Part shown: positions 26,946-37,121 of the stretch, one piece after another
Layout of the letters: each line of letters begins with the position of its first letter
Position numbering within the stretch: position 1 is the stretch's first letter
NCBI RefSeq assembly: GCF_020594515.1
Contig: NZ_JAJCTH010000019.1
Span: 1 to 64,000 of the forward strand
Length of the DNA: 64,000 bases
From: Rhodoferax sp. U2-2l
GTDB lineage: Bacteria > Pseudomonadota > Gammaproteobacteria > Burkholderiales > Burkholderiaceae_C
Direction of reading: 5' to 3'
The notes under the pieces: generated by a model
The model's database searches: none
Told to the model about the DNA's origin: nothing
The model's input: only the letters and a program-made list of their open reading frames with translations
Translations under genes and position numbers: made by a program

Positions 26946-27242
26946 TTACTGTTGAGCAAATTCTTGAATGTGAAACACAACGTGCTTTGCATGACGTGGT
27001 GTGGCCACAAACCCTTTGAAATTCCAGCTGCTACCGATGTCTTGTTTGGCCAGTTGTTCGGCAACTGCACCAAATGCCACGGATTTCATGATCGCTTTGA
27101 CTTGTCTGAGTTGCCCGGCTTCTGTCGTCTCGGATTGATGCTCAAGTCGGCAGTTGACGGCAGGAACTCCTGACGGCGTGTACCGCAATGTTTCAATTTC
27201 GAGGATGCTGGCAGTCAGGCTCAGTTGGTTGTCAAAACGCAC
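26946..27242 (-). CDS. priB: Primosomal replication protein N (PriB)
   Basis: The 98-residue OB-fold single-strand binding protein assists PriA in restarting stalled forks. [36 protein letters not shown] and [19 protein letters not shown] fit the beta-proteobacterial family. The start codon is GTG at 27242. Its place between rpsF and rpsR is the standard proteobacterial order and supports the call. Confidence 0.93.
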   Translation of the reverse strand: MRFDNQLSLTASILEIETLRYTPSGVPAVNCRLEHQSETTEAGQLRQVKAIMKSVAFGAVAEQLAKQDIGSSWNFKGFVATPRHAKHVVFHIQEFAQQ

Positions 27243-27264
27243 TGTTTGCTGGAAGTCTGCGGGC

Positions 27265-27630
27265 TCAAGCCTGGTATTCAGCTTGCTGTGTCTTGCGGGC
27301 GTCTTCGCGCTCGACCGTCTTCATCATGGAAGAGGGGCCGGTATCGGCCTTTTTCTTCAACACGGTGAGGTGGCGCAACACGGCGTCGTTGAACTTGAAC
27401 GCATGCTCCAGTTCAGCCATCACAGCCTGGTCGGCTTCGATGTTGACACACAGGTAGTGGGCCTTGGCCAGCTTGTTGATCATGTAGACCAACTGGCGGC
27501 GACCCCAGTCTTCGACACGGTGCACTTTGCCACCGCCAGCGGTGATCATGCCCTTGTAGCGTTCCAGCATGGCGGGAACTTGTTCGCTCTGATCCGGGTG
27601 GATCATGAGGATGATTTCATAATGACGCAT
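27265..27630 (-). CDS. rpsF: 30S ribosomal protein bS6
   Basis: The 121-residue protein starts [19 protein letters not shown] and has [16 protein letters not shown], both typical of S6. It is the first gene of rpsF-priB-rpsR-rplI. An AAGGAG ribosome site precedes the ATG. The leader contains a hairpin (27670-27697) and the promoter -10 overlaps the end of the upstream symporter gene. Confidence 0.98.
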   Translation of the reverse strand: MRHYEIILMIHPDQSEQVPAMLERYKGMITAGGGKVHRVEDWGRRQLVYMINKLAKAHYLCVNIEADQAVMAELEHAFKFNDAVLRHLTVLKKKADTGPSSMMKTVEREDARKTQQAEYQA

Positions 27631-27664
27631 TGAAACTCCTTGTGGAAGTACCTCGACTGAGGCG

Positions 27665-27697
27665 AAAAACCACCCCCAGCGTCTGATTGGGGTGTGG
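27665..27697 (-). promoter_or_regulatory. Hairpin with T-run in the rpsF leader
   Basis: The arms CCACNCCCCA and TGGGGGTGG pair with one mismatch, and on the minus strand the stem is followed by TTTTT. It lies 35-67 bp upstream of rpsF. It could terminate the symporter transcript or act as an attenuator in the rpsF leader, since the probable rpsF promoter lies before it. The known S6:S18 mRNA leader motif has a bulged CCG that I do not see. Confidence 0.55.
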
Positions 27698-27712
27698 CAA
27701 GGTTAGCCAAAG

Positions 27713-27718
27713 ATTATA
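27713..27718 (-). promoter_or_regulatory. -10 box of the rpsF operon promoter
   Basis: The minus strand reads a perfect TATAAT that overlaps the TAA stop of the symporter gene. No strong -35 is visible at 17 bp (a TGCAGG-like hexamer is 18 bp away). The predicted transcript begins about 75 bp upstream of the rpsF start. Confidence 0.5.
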
Positions 27719-30056
27719 GCTTTTTAATCACTTCGTCCTGCACCTCAAGGTGGACGTGGTTCGGCAAACGGGTCATCCAGCTCACCAGCACGGTGACCGT
27801 GATGCCTGCAGCCACACCAAACACACCGGCCGAAATGGGTTCAATGCCGAACCACTGACCGGATGACGCCGTCAGTCCCAACCAGCTCCTGACGCCCGGC
27901 ACGTTGATCAGCATGTAATACAAGGTCAGCCCCAGGCCACTCAACATGCCAGCAACGGCGCCCTGCCGCGTAGCACCACGCCAGTAAATGCCCAGGATCA
28001 TCACCGGGACAAACGCTGCACCCGCCAGGGAAAAAGACGCCGACACCAGAATCAGGATGTCTGCGGGACGCTGCGCTGCCACGTAAGCCGCCACCAAGGC
28101 GACCAGCAGCAAAGCAAATTTGGACAACATGACACGCCGAACGGCACCGGTGCGGTCACTTTTTCCCTTGTAAAACAAGTCGTACGCCAGTGCGTTCCCA
28201 ATGGTCAGCAGCAAACCATCCGCCGTGGACAAGGCAGCGGCCAGACCACCCGCAGCCACCAAACCGGAAATCACGTAAGGCAAGCCGCCAATTTCGGGGG
28301 TGGCCAGCATCACGATATCCGCGCCAAGTCGCAACTCGGCAAATTGCAAAATCTGGTCCCCGTTGATGTCACTGACTGAAATCAGCGATGGCTCCAGCCG
28401 TGTCCACTGCGCTATCCAGGTGGGCAATTCGTCAAACCGCTGCCCCACCAGATGCTCCATGATTTCGAACTTGACGAGCACCGCCAGGGCCGGTGCAGCC
28501 AAATACAGCAAGGCAATAAAAACCAGCGACCAGGTGGCTGAATTGCGCGTTTCTTTCACCGATGCTGTGGTGTAGAAGCGGGTCAGCAAATGGGGCAGAC
28601 CTGCTGTGCCGATCATCAGACAAAACATCAGCGCCAGGAAATTGATCCGCGATGTCTCAAAGCTCATCTTCTCCTCACGAGTCCCATCAGGGTCCCCTGC
28701 GAACGGGTGAGTGTGTGGGGGCATGCCTGCCAGGGGCTTGGCCAGGTCCTGGTTCTCATGCATGGCGCGCGTCCAGCGCTCCCGGGCGCTGGCTTCGTCA
28801 CGCGGCAAAGCGGCCATGGTGCGACGCGCGGCCACAATGCCCGCCTCGTCAGCGTGCGACTGGGTCAGACGCTGGATTTCGTCACGTTGCCGCTTCCTCT
28901 CGATCTCCAATGACTCGGGCAGGTTGCGGATCTTCTCGGCGTAATCCTGCGCCCGCCGGGCATATTCGTTGATCACCGCCAATTCGGACGACGAGATCAT
29001 CAACTGGCGCTCCATCTCAGCAATTTTTGGCAATTGCTGACCGTAAATCATGGGCGCCATCGGGTTGCCAAGCTGCTTGTAAGCCAGCCACGACACGGGA
29101 ATCAAGAAAGCCAGGATCAGCACTACATACTGGGTGACTTGCGTCCAGGTCACTGCCCGCATACCCCCCAAAAATGAACAGACCAACACGCCGCCCAAAC
29201 CCAGCAGGATGCCAATTTCAAACTGCACGCCGGTCAGCCGCGAGGTGATCAGGCCCACGCCATAGATTTGCGCCACCACATAGGTAAACGAACACAGCAC
29301 CGCCGCCCAGGCGGCAATGATGCGTGGCCAACGCCCGCCAAACCGGCGTCCAAAAAAATCCGGTACCGTGTACAGGTTCATTTTTCGCAAATGCGGCGCC
29401 ACCAGCAATGCCACCAGACAGAACCCGCCGGTCCAGCCCAGCACATACACCAGGCCCCCTGGCTGCGAACCGGACCCGGAAAAACCCTGCAAATACAGCC
29501 CACCGGCCATGCTGATGAAGGACGCCGCGCTCATCCAGTCGGCAGCAACGGCCATGCCGTTGTACATCGCCGGGATGCGGCGACCCGCCACGTAATACTC
29601 AGAGGCTTTGGAGGTCCGGTCGTAAATACCAATCAAGGCATAGAGAAACACCGTCGCAAACAAAAAGATGGCCCCAACCCAGATCTTTTTCAGGCCGGCA
29701 CGCTCCGCCAGTCCAAGGGCCACCACAAACAGCAGAAACAGGACGACATAGGCCAAAAATCGCTTGTGAATGCGCCGGGTGTATTTGGCAAAACCTGGGT
29801 CAACCAACAACGGGTCGTTGTCCGCACGGTTGGCGAACCAAGCGTAGCCGCCCACCACCAAAATAAAAACCATCAAGCTGCCTTGCGCAGCAAACCAGTA
29901 CGAAATGGGCCAGCCAGCCAGCACCTGACGCAAATCGTGCGCAAAAAAAACGACGCCGAACGACGCCAGAAACCAGACCAACAAAAACCAAGCCTGCAAG
30001 CGCGAGAAGCTGGTCGTGGGTTGGGGTTCAGAAAAAGACACCTCTGGGTTCATCAT
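27714..30056 (-). CDS. Sodium:solute symporter with fused DUF4212 small subunit
   Basis: This 780-residue inner-membrane protein begins with a DUF4212-like region (about 15-110: two membrane segments with YWFAAQGSLMVF) that in many bacteria is a separate small subunit. The SSS-family permease follows, with SEYYVAGRRIPAMYNGMAVA, ADWMSAASFISMAGGLY and later GGLAAALSTADGLLLTI. These resemble acetate/small-carboxylate symporters of the ActP/VC_2705 type. A charged segment of about 115 residues (roughly 348-465, rich in Glu, Arg and Ala) interrupts the membrane part and is predicted to be a soluble helix or loop. Two adjacent ATG codons open the gene. The substrate is probably acetate or another small acid, by inference. 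Confidence 0.85.
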   Translation of the reverse strand: MMNPEVSFSEPQPTTSFSRLQAWFLLVWFLASFGVVFFAHDLRQVLAGWPISYWFAAQGSLMVFILVVGGYAWFANRADNDPLLVDPGFAKYTRRIHKRFLAYVVLFLLFVVALGLAERAGLKKIWVGAIFLFATVFLYALIGIYDRTSKASEYYVAGRRIPAMYNGMAVAADWMSAASFISMAGGLYLQGFSGSGSQPGGLVYVLGWTGGFCLVALLVAPHLRKMNLYTVPDFFGRRFGGRWPRIIAAWAAVLCSFTYVVAQIYGVGLITSRLTGVQFEIGILLGLGGVLVCSFLGGMRAVTWTQVTQYVVLILAFLIPVSWLAYKQLGNPMAPMIYGQQLPKIAEMERQLMISSSELAVINEYARRAQDYAEKIRNLPESLEIERKRQRDEIQRLTQSHADEAGIVAARRTMAALPRDEASARERWTRAMHENQDLAKPLAGMPPHTHPFAGDPDGTREEKMSFETSRINFLALMFCLMIGTAGLPHLLTRFYTTASVKETRNSATWSLVFIALLYLAAPALAVLVKFEIMEHLVGQRFDELPTWIAQWTRLEPSLISVSDINGDQILQFAELRLGADIVMLATPEIGGLPYVISGLVAAGGLAAALSTADGLLLTIGNALAYDLFYKGKSDRTGAVRRVMLSKFALLLVALVAAYVAAQRPADILILVSASFSLAGAAFVPVMILGIYWRGATRQGAVAGMLSGLGLTLYYMLINVPGVRSWLGLTASSGQWFGIEPISAGVFGVAAGITVTVLVSWMTRLPNHVHLEVQDEVIKKL

Positions 30057-30101
30057 CCGATGATGATGGCACCCGGTGGTGCCAAGCTCTATAGGTGTTT
30101 G

Positions 30102-32495
30102 CTATTGACTCGCCAGGCTTTGCCAGGTGGCCACCACGGTATCCGGGTTCAATGAAATCGACGAGATGCCTTGCGCCATCAGCCAGACCGCAAAATCTGG
30201 GTGGTCACTGGGGCCCTGGCCGCAAATACCGATGTACTTGCCCTGCGCCAGACAGGCACGGATGGCCTGGCTGATCAGTGCCGTGACGGCCGGGTCGCGT
30301 TCATCAAAATCTTTCGCCAGCAGTTCCAGACCCGAATCGCGATCCAGACCCAGCGTCAGTTGCGTCAAATCGTTGGAGCCGATGGAAAAGCCGTCAAAGT
30401 ATTCCAGGAACTCGTTGGCCAAAATGGCGTTGCTCGGGATCTCACACATCATGATCAGCTTGAGGTCGTTGTCGCCCCGTTTCAGGCCATGCCCGGCCAG
30501 CAACTCTGTGACTTTCTTGGCCTGACCCAAGGTGCGGACAAACGGCACCATCACCTGGACATTGACCAGCCCCATGCTTTCGCGGACACGCTTGATCGCT
30601 TCACACTCCATGGCAAACGCCTCGCCAAAATCAGCGCTGACATACCGTGCTGCGCCACGGAAGCCCAGCATCGGGTTTTCTTCTTCCGGCTCGTAGCGGC
30701 TGCCACCGATGAGTTTGCGGTATTCGTTGCTCTTGAAATCTGACAGTCGCACGATCACCGGCTTGGGCCAGAACGCTGCGGCAATGGTGGCCACACCTTC
30801 TGCCACCCGGTCCACATAAAAAGCCCGCGGTGAGGCGTGGCCACGTGCCACCGACTCGACCGCAATTTTCAGGTCTGCGTCAATGTTGGGATAGTCGAGG
30901 ATGGCTTTGGGGTGCACGCCGATGTTGTTGTTGATGATGAACTCCAACCGCGCCAGGCCCACCCCGTTGTTGGGCAACTGGCAGAAATCAAAGGCGAGCT
31001 GCGGGTTGCCCACGTTCATCATGATCTTGACCGGAATCTCGGGCATGGCGCCACGTTGCACTTCGGTGATTTCAGTCTCCAGCAGGCCATCGTAGATGAA
31101 GCCGGTGTCGCCTTCCGCACAACTCACCGTGACCAGCATGCCGTCCTTCAAGACCTGATCCGCGTTGCCGCAACCAACCACAGCGGGGATGCCCAGCTCG
31201 CGGGCAATGATGGCGGCATGGCAGGTGCGACCACCGCGGTTGGTGACAATGGCTGAGGCACGCTTCATCACCGGCTCCCAGTTGGGGTCCGTCATGTCGG
31301 TGACCAGAATGTCGCCAGCCTGTACACGGTCCATTTCGCTGATGCTGTGCACCACCTTCACCGGGCCGGTGCCGATCTTCTGACCGATGGCGCGTCCTTC
31401 AGCCAGCACGGCGCCTTTGCCCTTGAGCTTGTAGCGGTGCTCCACTTTGCCAAAGGCCTGACTTTTGACGGTCTCTGGCCGCGCCTGCAAGATGTACAGC
31501 TCGCCGTCCAGCCCGTCCTTGCCCCATTCAATGTCCATGGGCCGGCCATAGTGCTGCTCAATCACCAACGCGTAGGCGGCCAGTTTTTGCACGTCGGCAT
31601 CGGTCAGCGAATACCGGTTGCGCAACTCGGTGGGCACATCGGTCGTTTTCACGAGCTTTCCGCTGGCCGCTTTTTCTTCGGGCGTGGAGAACTGCATCTG
31701 GATCAGCTTGGAGCCCAGATTGCGCCGGATCAGCGCCTGCTTGCCAGCCTTGAGCATGGGTTTGTGGACATAAAACTCGTCCGGATTCACCGCGCCCTGC
31801 ACCACGGTCTCGCCCAAGCCATAGCTGGACGTGATGAACACCACATCGTCAAACCCTGACTCGGTGTCCAGCGTGAACATGACCCCGGCGGCGCCCAGAT
31901 CAGAACGCACCATGCGCTGGATACCGGCGCTCAGTGCCACATGTTCGTGGGCAAACCCCTTGTGAACGCGGTAACTGATGGCCCGGTCGTTGTAGAGCGA
32001 GGCAAACACTTCGCGGATTTTGTGCAAAACGTCTTCAATGCCGGTGACATTGAGAAAGGTTTCCTGCTGGCCGGCAAACGAGGCGTCCGGCAGGTCTTCC
32101 GCCGTGGCAGAAGAACGCACCGCGAACGATGCCTCGGTGTTGGTGCCGCACAGCACCGCAAAGGCCGTGCGGATCTCCTGCTCGAAATCGGCCGGGAAGG
32201 GCTGGTTTTCCACCATGGCCCGAATCTCGGCACCCGCAACGGCCAGCGCATTGACGTCGTCGGTGTCCAGTTTGGCCAGGCGCTCATTGATTTTTTGGCT
32301 CAAATTGCCAAACGCCAGAAATTGACGAAACGCGTGGGCGGTCGTGGCAAAACCTGTCGGCACCTTCACGCCTGTGGGCAGGTTGGAGATCATTTCACCC
32401 AGACTGGCGTTCTTGCCGCCGACCGAGTCAACGTCGGTCATTCTTAATCTCTCAAACGGAACGACCAGATCAGTCGGTGCGAAAAGTGCTGTCAT
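30102..32495 (-). CDS. ppsA: Phosphoenolpyruvate synthase (pyruvate, water dikinase)
   Basis: The 797-residue enzyme makes PEP from pyruvate and ATP for gluconeogenesis. The N-terminal ATP-grasp region includes [11 protein letters not shown], the swivelling domain has the phospho-histidine H426 in [15 protein letters not shown], and the C-terminal barrel has [14 protein letters not shown] and [11 protein letters not shown] with the catalytic cysteine. It diverges from ppsR, which controls it by phosphorylation of the threonine beside the active histidine (GGRT-C-H here, as in the family). Length is normal. Confidence 0.97.
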   Translation of the reverse strand: MTALFAPTDLVVPFERLRMTDVDSVGGKNASLGEMISNLPTGVKVPTGFATTAHAFRQFLAFGNLSQKINERLAKLDTDDVNALAVAGAEIRAMVENQPFPADFEQEIRTAFAVLCGTNTEASFAVRSSATAEDLPDASFAGQQETFLNVTGIEDVLHKIREVFASLYNDRAISYRVHKGFAHEHVALSAGIQRMVRSDLGAAGVMFTLDTESGFDDVVFITSSYGLGETVVQGAVNPDEFYVHKPMLKAGKQALIRRNLGSKLIQMQFSTPEEKAASGKLVKTTDVPTELRNRYSLTDADVQKLAAYALVIEQHYGRPMDIEWGKDGLDGELYILQARPETVKSQAFGKVEHRYKLKGKGAVLAEGRAIGQKIGTGPVKVVHSISEMDRVQAGDILVTDMTDPNWEPVMKRASAIVTNRGGRTCHAAIIARELGIPAVVGCGNADQVLKDGMLVTVSCAEGDTGFIYDGLLETEITEVQRGAMPEIPVKIMMNVGNPQLAFDFCQLPNNGVGLARLEFIINNNIGVHPKAILDYPNIDADLKIAVESVARGHASPRAFYVDRVAEGVATIAAAFWPKPVIVRLSDFKSNEYRKLIGGSRYEPEEENPMLGFRGAARYVSADFGEAFAMECEAIKRVRESMGLVNVQVMVPFVRTLGQAKKVTELLAGHGLKRGDNDLKLIMMCEIPSNAILANEFLEYFDGFSIGSNDLTQLTLGLDRDSGLELLAKDFDERDPAVTALISQAIRACLAQGKYIGICGQGPSDHPDFAVWLMAQGISSISLNPDTVVATWQSLASQ

Positions 32496-32729
32496 GTGAG
32501 AACTCCAGAAGTTAAAAAAACTGTCCTGACACCCTTGACAGGTTCAAAGGTCGTCAACGCCCAGCCCGACTCACTGCGTTGTTGTGTTGTTGTGCTGCTT
32601 CGGCAAGGCTGCGCGGCTAATTCCATGAAAGATAATAATTGTAGGCTTGCGGGCGATCGAAAGCCTTCGCGTCTGGCGCCCGAGCGCGCGCATTCGCCCA
32701 GCCGTTACCCATCTGAATGACCCCTTACC
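32496..32729. promoter_or_regulatory. ppsA/ppsR divergent control region
   Basis: The 234-bp gap contains an AT-rich island (GAAAGATAATAATTG, about 32627-32641) in otherwise GC-rich sequence, a plausible -10 area for ppsR or both genes. GATAAT on the plus strand is the best hexamer. No operator palindrome could be identified. Confidence 0.35.
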
Positions 32730-33551
32730 ATGCCCAACCGCACTGTTTTTTTTATTTCTGATGGCACCGGCATCACCGCTGAAACGTTTGGCAATGCCAT
32801 CCTGAACCAGTTCGAGGCGAACCTGCACCGCGTCCGCCTGCCTTTTGTCGACAGCGTGGATAAAGCCCACCAAGCGGTGCGGCAGATCAACCACGCGGGT
32901 GTGATTGACAACAAGCGGCCGCTGGTTTTCACGACCCTGGCCAACCAGCAGGTCCTGCAGGTGATCACGCAAGGCTGTCAGGGCATGCTGATGGACATGT
33001 TCAGCACCTTTGTGGATCCGCTGGAAAAGGAGCTCAACCTCAAATCCAACCACCGCATTGGCCGCTTCAGTGACTCCAGCAAAAGCGAGGAGTACCAGTC
33101 CCGCATCGAAGCCATCAACTTTTCGCTGGAACACGATGACGGGCAATCCAACCGTGACCTGGAGGGCTCTGACGTGATCCTGGTGGGTGTCAGTCGCAGC
33201 GGAAAAACCCCGACATCGCTCTACCTGGCCATGCAATACGGCCTGAAAGCGTCCAACTACCCGCTGATTCCGGAGGACTTTGAACGCCAGGACCTGCCCC
33301 CAGCCCTCAAGGCGCAGCGCAAAAAGCTGTTTGGCCTGACCATCCAGCCTGAGCGGCTCAGCGAAATTCGCAACGAACGCCGCCCCAACTCCAAATACGC
33401 GTCGCTGGCCAATTGCCGCTACGAGGTCAAAGAGGCTGAAAACATGATGCGGCGCTACGGCATCCGCTGGCTGTCCACCACCACCAAATCCATTGAAGAG
33501 ATTTCCACCACCATCTTGCAAGAGCTGCGGCCAGAGCGGCTGACCTACTGA
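32730..33551 (+). CDS. ppsR: PEP synthase regulatory kinase/phosphorylase PpsR
   Basis: The 273-residue DUF299-family bifunctional enzyme inactivates PEP synthase with ADP and reactivates it by phosphorolysis. Visible family features are [19 protein letters not shown] at the start, the P-loop [15 protein letters not shown] near 152, and [15 protein letters not shown] followed by [16 protein letters not shown]. It is divergent from ppsA, its target. Length is normal. Confidence 0.96.
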   Translation: MPNRTVFFISDGTGITAETFGNAILNQFEANLHRVRLPFVDSVDKAHQAVRQINHAGVIDNKRPLVFTTLANQQVLQVITQGCQGMLMDMFSTFVDPLEKELNLKSNHRIGRFSDSSKSEEYQSRIEAINFSLEHDDGQSNRDLEGSDVILVGVSRSGKTPTSLYLAMQYGLKASNYPLIPEDFERQDLPPALKAQRKKLFGLTIQPERLSEIRNERRPNSKYASLANCRYEVKEAENMMRRYGIRWLSTTTKSIEEISTTILQELRPERLTY

Positions 33552-33619
33552 CAGTTTCCGGCCCGCCATGGCAGACAGGCTGGCGAAACGACCAGCCGCT
33601 ACACCCGAAAAAAACAAGT

Positions 33620-34297
33620 TTGAGGATCTTCTACATCAGCGTTGGCGTGGCGTGTTTTCACCTCGCGCTTTTGGGATGGGTTCGGGTCAACCAGCCCGCC
33701 AACCAGAGCGTCACCGTGCTGCCGGCCGTGCAGGTCCGGCAGATCGAGGCAGTACCGCGCCAAATGCCCCAGCCCGCCCCCATCACCCCAAGTCGGCCCG
33801 AACGGGCCCCCGTTCCACCCAAGAAAGCCGTGCCACCCCAGCCAATGCCTGCGCGATTGCCTGACCCGGTGCTCAGGACACCTAACGGCCCCTCCTGGCC
33901 ATCACCAGCGCCCCCAGCCAACGACGCGCCAGCTCCATCGGACAAGGCAACAAGCGCCGGGACGACGCCCCACCCACCGTCCTCAACGCAAGCAACAGTG
34001 TCCGCCAAGGGCACCACCTTGCCATCCAGCCAGGCCGACTACCTCAGCAACCCGCCGCCGCCCTACCCGCCGCTGAGTCTGAGGCTCAACGAGCAGGGCA
34101 AAGTGGTTGTGCGGGTGTTGATCGGCAAGGACGGTCTCGCGCTGGATGGCAACATCGCCCAATCCAGTGGCTTTGACCGGCTGGACCGCGCGGCTTTGAA
34201 AGCGGTCATGGCATGGCGCTACGTGCCCGGGACCGTGGATGGGCAAGCACGGGACATGTGGTTTGATGTGCCAGTCCATTTCAAACCACCACGCTGA
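33620..34297 (+). CDS. TonB-like energy transducer
   Basis: The 225-residue protein has an N-terminal signal anchor (MRIFYISVGVACFHLALLGW), a Pro/Ala/Ser-rich periplasmic spacer (about 35-135) and a C-terminal TonB domain (about 136-225: NPPPPYPPLSLRLNEQGKV, then VRVLIGKDG and AALKAVMAWRYVPG). The start codon is TTG, as no ATG fits before the anchor. TonB proteins pass proton-motive energy from ExbB/ExbD to outer-membrane receptors, but no exbB/exbD is adjacent. It follows ppsR by 68 bp on the same strand. Confidence 0.8.
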   Translation: MRIFYISVGVACFHLALLGWVRVNQPANQSVTVLPAVQVRQIEAVPRQMPQPAPITPSRPERAPVPPKKAVPPQPMPARLPDPVLRTPNGPSWPSPAPPANDAPAPSDKATSAGTTPHPPSSTQATVSAKGTTLPSSQADYLSNPPPPYPPLSLRLNEQGKVVVRVLIGKDGLALDGNIAQSSGFDRLDRAALKAVMAWRYVPGTVDGQARDMWFDVPVHFKPPR

Positions 34298-34412
34298 CAA
34301 ACCGAACGCGCTTGAACAGCCAGCGCAGCCATCGCCGACGCGTTTAGAAGCCAGACGACCTAGAAGCAACCGCCGTTGATATTGAACCTGCCGGACCTGC
34401 TTGATGGACCGC

Positions 34413-34432
34413 TCGCACGCCACAGCGTGCGA
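34413..34432. repeat. Perfect stem-loop between convergent genes
   Basis: TCGCACGC-CACA-GCGTGCGA forms an 8-bp stem with a 4-nt loop in the 139-bp gap between the TonB-like gene and the convergent small membrane protein. No T-run follows on either strand. It may still help end both transcripts. Confidence 0.4.
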
Positions 34433-34436
34433 CAAC

Positions 34437-34766
34437 TTACCGCGGCGTGATCCGCTTGGGCTCCACATCCGTGACTTCCGTGACATCGGTGGCCGCCACA
34501 TCCACCACGCTGCCAGGCGTCGGCGCAGCGCGGCCAGACTGGCCAAATCCACCCTGGTTAAAGCGCTGCCACACCGCTTGACGGTTCACTTGAAAGGTCC
34601 ACGGACTGACCGGCTGGCCAGTCAGCTTGGCCCACAGCGCCCGCAGCAACCACACTAGCAGCACCAGCAAACCGGCTGCCAACAAGCTGGCAAAAAACAC
34701 CAGCCCGGCCAGCAGCAGCCCCACGCGCACCACCCAACCCAACAATTTCAACAACACGTCACTCAA
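34437..34766 (-). CDS. Small membrane protein, function unknown
   Basis: The 109-residue protein has one or two hydrophobic segments (LLGWVVRVGLLLAGLVFFAS and LLAAGLLVLLVWLLRALW, about 8-47) followed by a polar tail of about 60 residues. I do not recognise a family. The start is set at a TTG (34766), because AAGGAG lies 7 bases upstream; longer starts would put a charged tail before the membrane segments. It is 57 bp downstream of the DinG-like helicase on the same strand and may be co-transcribed with it. Confidence 0.6.
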   Translation of the reverse strand: MSDVLLKLLGWVVRVGLLLAGLVFFASLLAAGLLVLLVWLLRALWAKLTGQPVSPWTFQVNRQAVWQRFNQGGFGQSGRAAPTPGSVVDVAATDVTEVTDVEPKRITPR

Positions 34767-34823
34767 AACATCACTCCTTGTGAACCGGGTAAATGGGGAA
34801 CCCCGGCGGCATTGCAAGCCACT

Positions 34824-37010
34824 TTACGTTGCCGACACAACCGGGGCGCTTGCACCCAGCGCCAGCGTCTGCCCGCGCACCCGGCGCAGCACCGCATAAG
34901 GCGGCAAACCCTGCAACATGCGCCGACCATACGGCTGGCTCAGCAGGCGCTTGTCGTAACACACCACCCGGGCCTGGTCGGTCTCGGAACGAATGGCGCG
35001 GCCGGTCCATTGCAGCAGACGGATGCCCGTGGCAGGCACCACCAGCTCGGTAAACGGGTCGCGCCCTTCGCGCTTGAGCCACTCGGAGCGCGCCTCCTCC
35101 ACCGGGTCGGACGGCGAGGCAAACGGCAGCTTGGTGATGAACACGGTTTCACACAGCTGGCCGGGCAAGTCCAGCCCCTCGCCAAACGACTGCATGCCAA
35201 AAATCACGGAGGGCTGGCCCGACTCCACCCGCGCCATGTGGGTACCCAGCAGCCGCGCGCGTGACAGTTGGCCCTGCACCAGCACCACCCCCAGCAGGGT
35301 GGCATCCAGCGCATCGACTGCCGCTTTCATCTGCACACGTGAGGTAAATAACACCAGCGCCCCGTGTGGCACCTGGCGCAAATCAGCCAGCAAAGCCGCC
35401 ACCATCTCGCGGGTGAAACTCTCCACGTGACGCGGATCGGCGACCGTGTCCACCACCACCAGTTCACCCTGCGTGCGGTAGTCAAACGGGCTGTCCACCG
35501 CCAACGTGGTCACATGGCCGACCTGATCCAGCCCGGTTTCAGCCAAAAAGTAGTCAAAGCTGCCACAACTGGTGAGCGATGCCGAGGTGACCACCGCACC
35601 CCGCACCTGGTTCCAGAGGTGTCGGCGCAGCAAATCACCCGGCACAATCGGACAGGCATGCGCGCTCAAGGACACCAGGCCACTGCTGGTGTCAGACTTG
35701 AGCCATTTGGCCATCGGCTGTGCCTCATGCGCGAGCAACATGGCGCTGGTGTTGAGCACACTGTTGAGCTTGGGCGCCATCTGGCCCAGCCGGGCGTATT
35801 GCACAGAGTTTTGTGCGGCTTGCGCCGGGTCTTCTTTGGCGCGGGCTTTGAGTTCGGCACCCAACGCCTCCAGCACCTCTGACAAGCCCCCCGCGTGACC
35901 ATGGATCAGCTTCATCGGGTCAGTCAAGGCTTGCGGGAGCACGCCATCGGGGAAACGGTGCACGATGTCGTAACTGGCGGTCACGCCACGCAGCAGGTCC
36001 ATGGCGATCCGGCCTGCGTCCAGCAGCGCGGTCTTGAGCTGCTGGGCCAGCGTGGTGACGTCCTGCTCCACGGCCACACCCATTTTTTCAGCCACTTCGT
36101 GCAGGATTTTGGGCAACTTGTCGAGCCAGCGCAGGCCGGTCAAGTCCATGGCGCCAGAAAACTGGTCCAGCGCCACGGCGGGCAGGTGGTGGCCTTCGTC
36201 AAACACCACCAGGCAGTTGTCGAGTTCGGGCAGCGCCTTCATGCCCAGAGAAGCCAGCACTAGGTCGTGGTTGGCCACAATCACCTGCGCCTGCGCCAGC
36301 AGCGTGCGGGCGTTGTAGTAGCTGCAGTTGCGAAACAGCGGGCAATGCCGCGCGGTGCAGGTGTGGCGCTCGGCCGCCACGGTGGACCAGTCGCGCGGCT
36401 CGGGCTGCTCGGCCAGGCTGTCGCGGTCGCCATCCCAGCGGCCAGACGCCAGCGCGTTGGCCAGCGTGTCGTACAGCGCCATGCGGCGTTCTTCGGGGTC
36501 TTGCCAGTCCTGACCCTTGAGCTGTTTGGCAAACGCGTTGGTCGGTGGTGGTGCGTCTTCGTCCGTGCCGAACAGTTCACTGCTGTCATCGCCACCGCTG
36601 CCGACCAGGCGCTCCAGCTTGAGCTTGCACACGTACCGGCCGCGGCCCTTGGCCAGCGCGTAGACAAACGGCGTCTCCAGCACCGCGGCCAGCGCAGGCA
36701 GGTCTTTGGTCATGAGTTGCTCTTGCAGCGCCACCGTGGCGGTAGAGACCACCACCCGCGTCTTGCGCGCCAGCGCAAGGGCCACCGTGGTGGACAGGTA
36801 CGCCGCGGATTTACCCACACCCGTGCCCGCCTGGATGACGGTGATGGCCTGGGCGGGGTCGGCGTGCTCCCCCAGCGTGATGCCGTGCAGCTCGGCGGCA
36901 ATGCGTTCAGCCATCTCACGCTGGCCGACGCGCGCGCGAAAGCCCACCGTGGCGGTGACCATCTGGTCAAAAGCAGCCAGCGACAAGGCGGCCAAAGGTT
37001 GATCAGTCAC
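34824..37010 (-). CDS. ATP-dependent DNA helicase of the DinG/YoaA (XPD-like) family
   Basis: The 728-residue superfamily 2 helicase has Walker A AGTGVGKSAAYLS at 61-73, VVSTATVALQEQL (motif Ia), a cysteine set consistent with a [4Fe-4S] cluster (YVCKLKLE near 130, then CTARHCPLFRNCSYYNA near 235), the Walker B variant DEGHHLPAVA, and C-terminal GRAIRSETDQARVVCYD. Such helicases unwind structured DNA such as R-loops and forks during repair. Length is normal. It lies between a small membrane protein and the thiolase gene with no functional link evident. Confidence 0.9.
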   Translation of the reverse strand: MTDQPLAALSLAAFDQMVTATVGFRARVGQREMAERIAAELHGITLGEHADPAQAITVIQAGTGVGKSAAYLSTTVALALARKTRVVVSTATVALQEQLMTKDLPALAAVLETPFVYALAKGRGRYVCKLKLERLVGSGGDDSSELFGTDEDAPPPTNAFAKQLKGQDWQDPEERRMALYDTLANALASGRWDGDRDSLAEQPEPRDWSTVAAERHTCTARHCPLFRNCSYYNARTLLAQAQVIVANHDLVLASLGMKALPELDNCLVVFDEGHHLPAVALDQFSGAMDLTGLRWLDKLPKILHEVAEKMGVAVEQDVTTLAQQLKTALLDAGRIAMDLLRGVTASYDIVHRFPDGVLPQALTDPMKLIHGHAGGLSEVLEALGAELKARAKEDPAQAAQNSVQYARLGQMAPKLNSVLNTSAMLLAHEAQPMAKWLKSDTSSGLVSLSAHACPIVPGDLLRRHLWNQVRGAVVTSASLTSCGSFDYFLAETGLDQVGHVTTLAVDSPFDYRTQGELVVVDTVADPRHVESFTREMVAALLADLRQVPHGALVLFTSRVQMKAAVDALDATLLGVVLVQGQLSRARLLGTHMARVESGQPSVIFGMQSFGEGLDLPGQLCETVFITKLPFASPSDPVEEARSEWLKREGRDPFTELVVPATGIRLLQWTGRAIRSETDQARVVCYDKRLLSQPYGRRMLQGLPPYAVLRRVRGQTLALGASAPVVSAT

Positions 37011-37121
37011 AACAAATTCTGTCCGGTTAATGAAAAAGGTCAGCAGCCACGCCGTGCTGCCTGGCTAACTGACACGGTTCCCAGCTACCCCGGACGATGA
37101 TAGAAGTTTTTGTATTTGCAC

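Noticed and set aside
33568-33864. A 98-codon frame overlapping the TonB-like gene
   Set aside because: It has an ATG but no membrane anchor or domain; the overlapping frame has the full TonB layout.
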